Shown here piece after piece: positions 6,784 to 7,249 of a DNA stretch of 7,249 bases. Position numbers and translations under genes: made by a program. Every line of letters starts with the position of its first letter. Within the stretch, counting starts at the first letter, position 1. A model generated the notes under the pieces. It had not been told where the DNA came from, did not search any database, and saw only the letters and a list, made by a program, of their open reading frames with translations. The stretch is from Chloracidobacterium sp. UBA7659 (GTDB taxonomy: Bacteria > Acidobacteriota > Blastocatellia > Pyrinomonadales > Pyrinomonadaceae): contig DLHV01000150.1 of NCBI GenBank assembly GCA_002483395.1, positions 2,401 to 9,649 on the forward strand, in the 5' to 3' direction.

Positions 6784-7249
6784 ATGAGAAAACCTGTAAT
6801 CGCCGGAAACTGGAAAATGTACAAACTGCTCGGTGAGGCAGTCGAGACTGCTCAGGCGTTGAAGGCGCTTGTGGCAAATGGAAATCATTGCGAGGTCGTC
6901 ATTGCGCCTGTGTTTACGGCGTTGAAGACGGTTGCGGACCGGGTTGAGGGTTCGAATGTCAGGGTCGCGGCGCAGAATTGTGCGGTGCAGAATGAATTTG
7001 GGGCTCATACGGGTGAAATGGCACCGGCGATGTTGAAGGATGTTGGGTGTTCGCATGTGATCATCGGACATTCGGAGCGGCGGCAGTTCTATGGGGAAAC
7101 GGACGAGTCGGTCAATAAAAAGACAAAAGCTGCATTAGCCGCAGGGTTGACGGCCATCGTCTGCGTTGGTGAAATGCTGGCCGAGCGTGAGGCGGGAAAT
7201 GCCGAATCAGTAGTGGAAGTGCAGATCGTCAATAGTTTGGAAGGATTGA
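6784..7249 (+). CDS. tpiA: Triosephosphate isomerase (3'-truncated)
   Basis: Cytoplasmic TIM-barrel enzyme that interconverts dihydroxyacetone phosphate and glyceraldehyde 3-phosphate, feeding the gap step. The window holds the first 155 codons. The start [12 protein letters not shown] carries the substrate-binding Asn9 and Lys11. Then come IAPVFTAL (40-47), AAQN (62-65), [15 protein letters not shown] (74-88), IIGHSERRQ (93-101) with the catalytic electrophile His96, and IVCVGE (125-130). The catalytic Glu, loop 6 and the phosphate-binding GG motif lie beyond the window end, so completeness cannot be judged. The segment [15 protein letters not shown] has His where most enzymes have Phe or Tyr (GAFTGE), a mild deviation. 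It is 22 bases after the membrane protein gene and has its own good ribosome binding site. Confidence 0.97.
   Translation, partial: MRKPVIAGNWKMYKLLGEAVETAQALKALVANGNHCEVVIAPVFTALKTVADRVEGSNVRVAAQNCAVQNEFGAHTGEMAPAMLKDVGCSHVIIGHSERRQFYGETDESVNKKTKAALAAGLTAIVCVGEMLAEREAGNAESVVEVQIVNSLEGL

Overview
The window is a bacterial chromosome segment built around three central glycolysis genes on the + strand: a 5'-truncated gap (glyceraldehyde-3-phosphate dehydrogenase), a complete pgk (phosphoglycerate kinase) and a 3'-truncated tpiA (triosephosphate isomerase). The genes between them look like cell-envelope genes. The organism is probably a Gram-negative, moderate-GC bacterium. The S41 protease fused to a LolA/LppX-like domain, the DUF3862/SmpA-like lipoprotein and the Met/Lys-rich exported peptide remind me of Acidobacteriota (Blastocatellia/Pyrinomonadaceae type). 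That placement is from memory of family styles, not from a search.

Layout. Bases 1-724 hold the last 240 codons of gap. After a 25-base gap, 750-3044 encodes a 764-residue exported S41-family protease with a PDZ-like domain, an eight-proline linker and a C-terminal lipoprotein-sorting-like domain. After 17 more bases, 3062-3454 encodes a small lipoprotein with a BamE/SmpA-like (DUF3862) domain; a perfect 12-bp inverted repeat lies inside it. These three genes are tightly spaced and are probably co-transcribed. A GC-rich hairpin at 3455-3474 separates them from a convergent small gene on the - strand (3703-3482) for a 73-residue exported, Met- and Lys/Arg/His-rich peptide. The 114-base spacer 3704-3817 lies between that gene and pgk, which are divergent, and must hold both promoters; an AT-rich perfect hairpin ends 7 bases before the pgk start.

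pgk (3818-5131) is longer than usual because of extra sequence in its N-terminal domain. A perfect 12-bp tandem duplication spans its stop codon. The 82-base spacer that follows can form hairpins. It leads to a 515-residue, somewhat AT-richer membrane protein gene (5214-6761) of unknown function, with two N-terminal membrane helices, a PH-like cytoplasmic region, a third helix and a large extracytoplasmic part. tpiA starts 22 bases later behind a good ribosome binding site and runs off the end.

The three enzymes catalyse consecutive or linked steps (triosephosphate interconversion, oxidation and phosphorylation to 1,3-bisphosphoglycerate, ATP formation). The intervening genes have no obvious metabolic link to them. 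I saw no tRNA, rRNA, CRISPR array or transposase. I do not see a clear new defence or mobile system; the most distinctive items are the protease fusion, the uncharacterised PH-like membrane protein, the pgk insertion and several hairpins.
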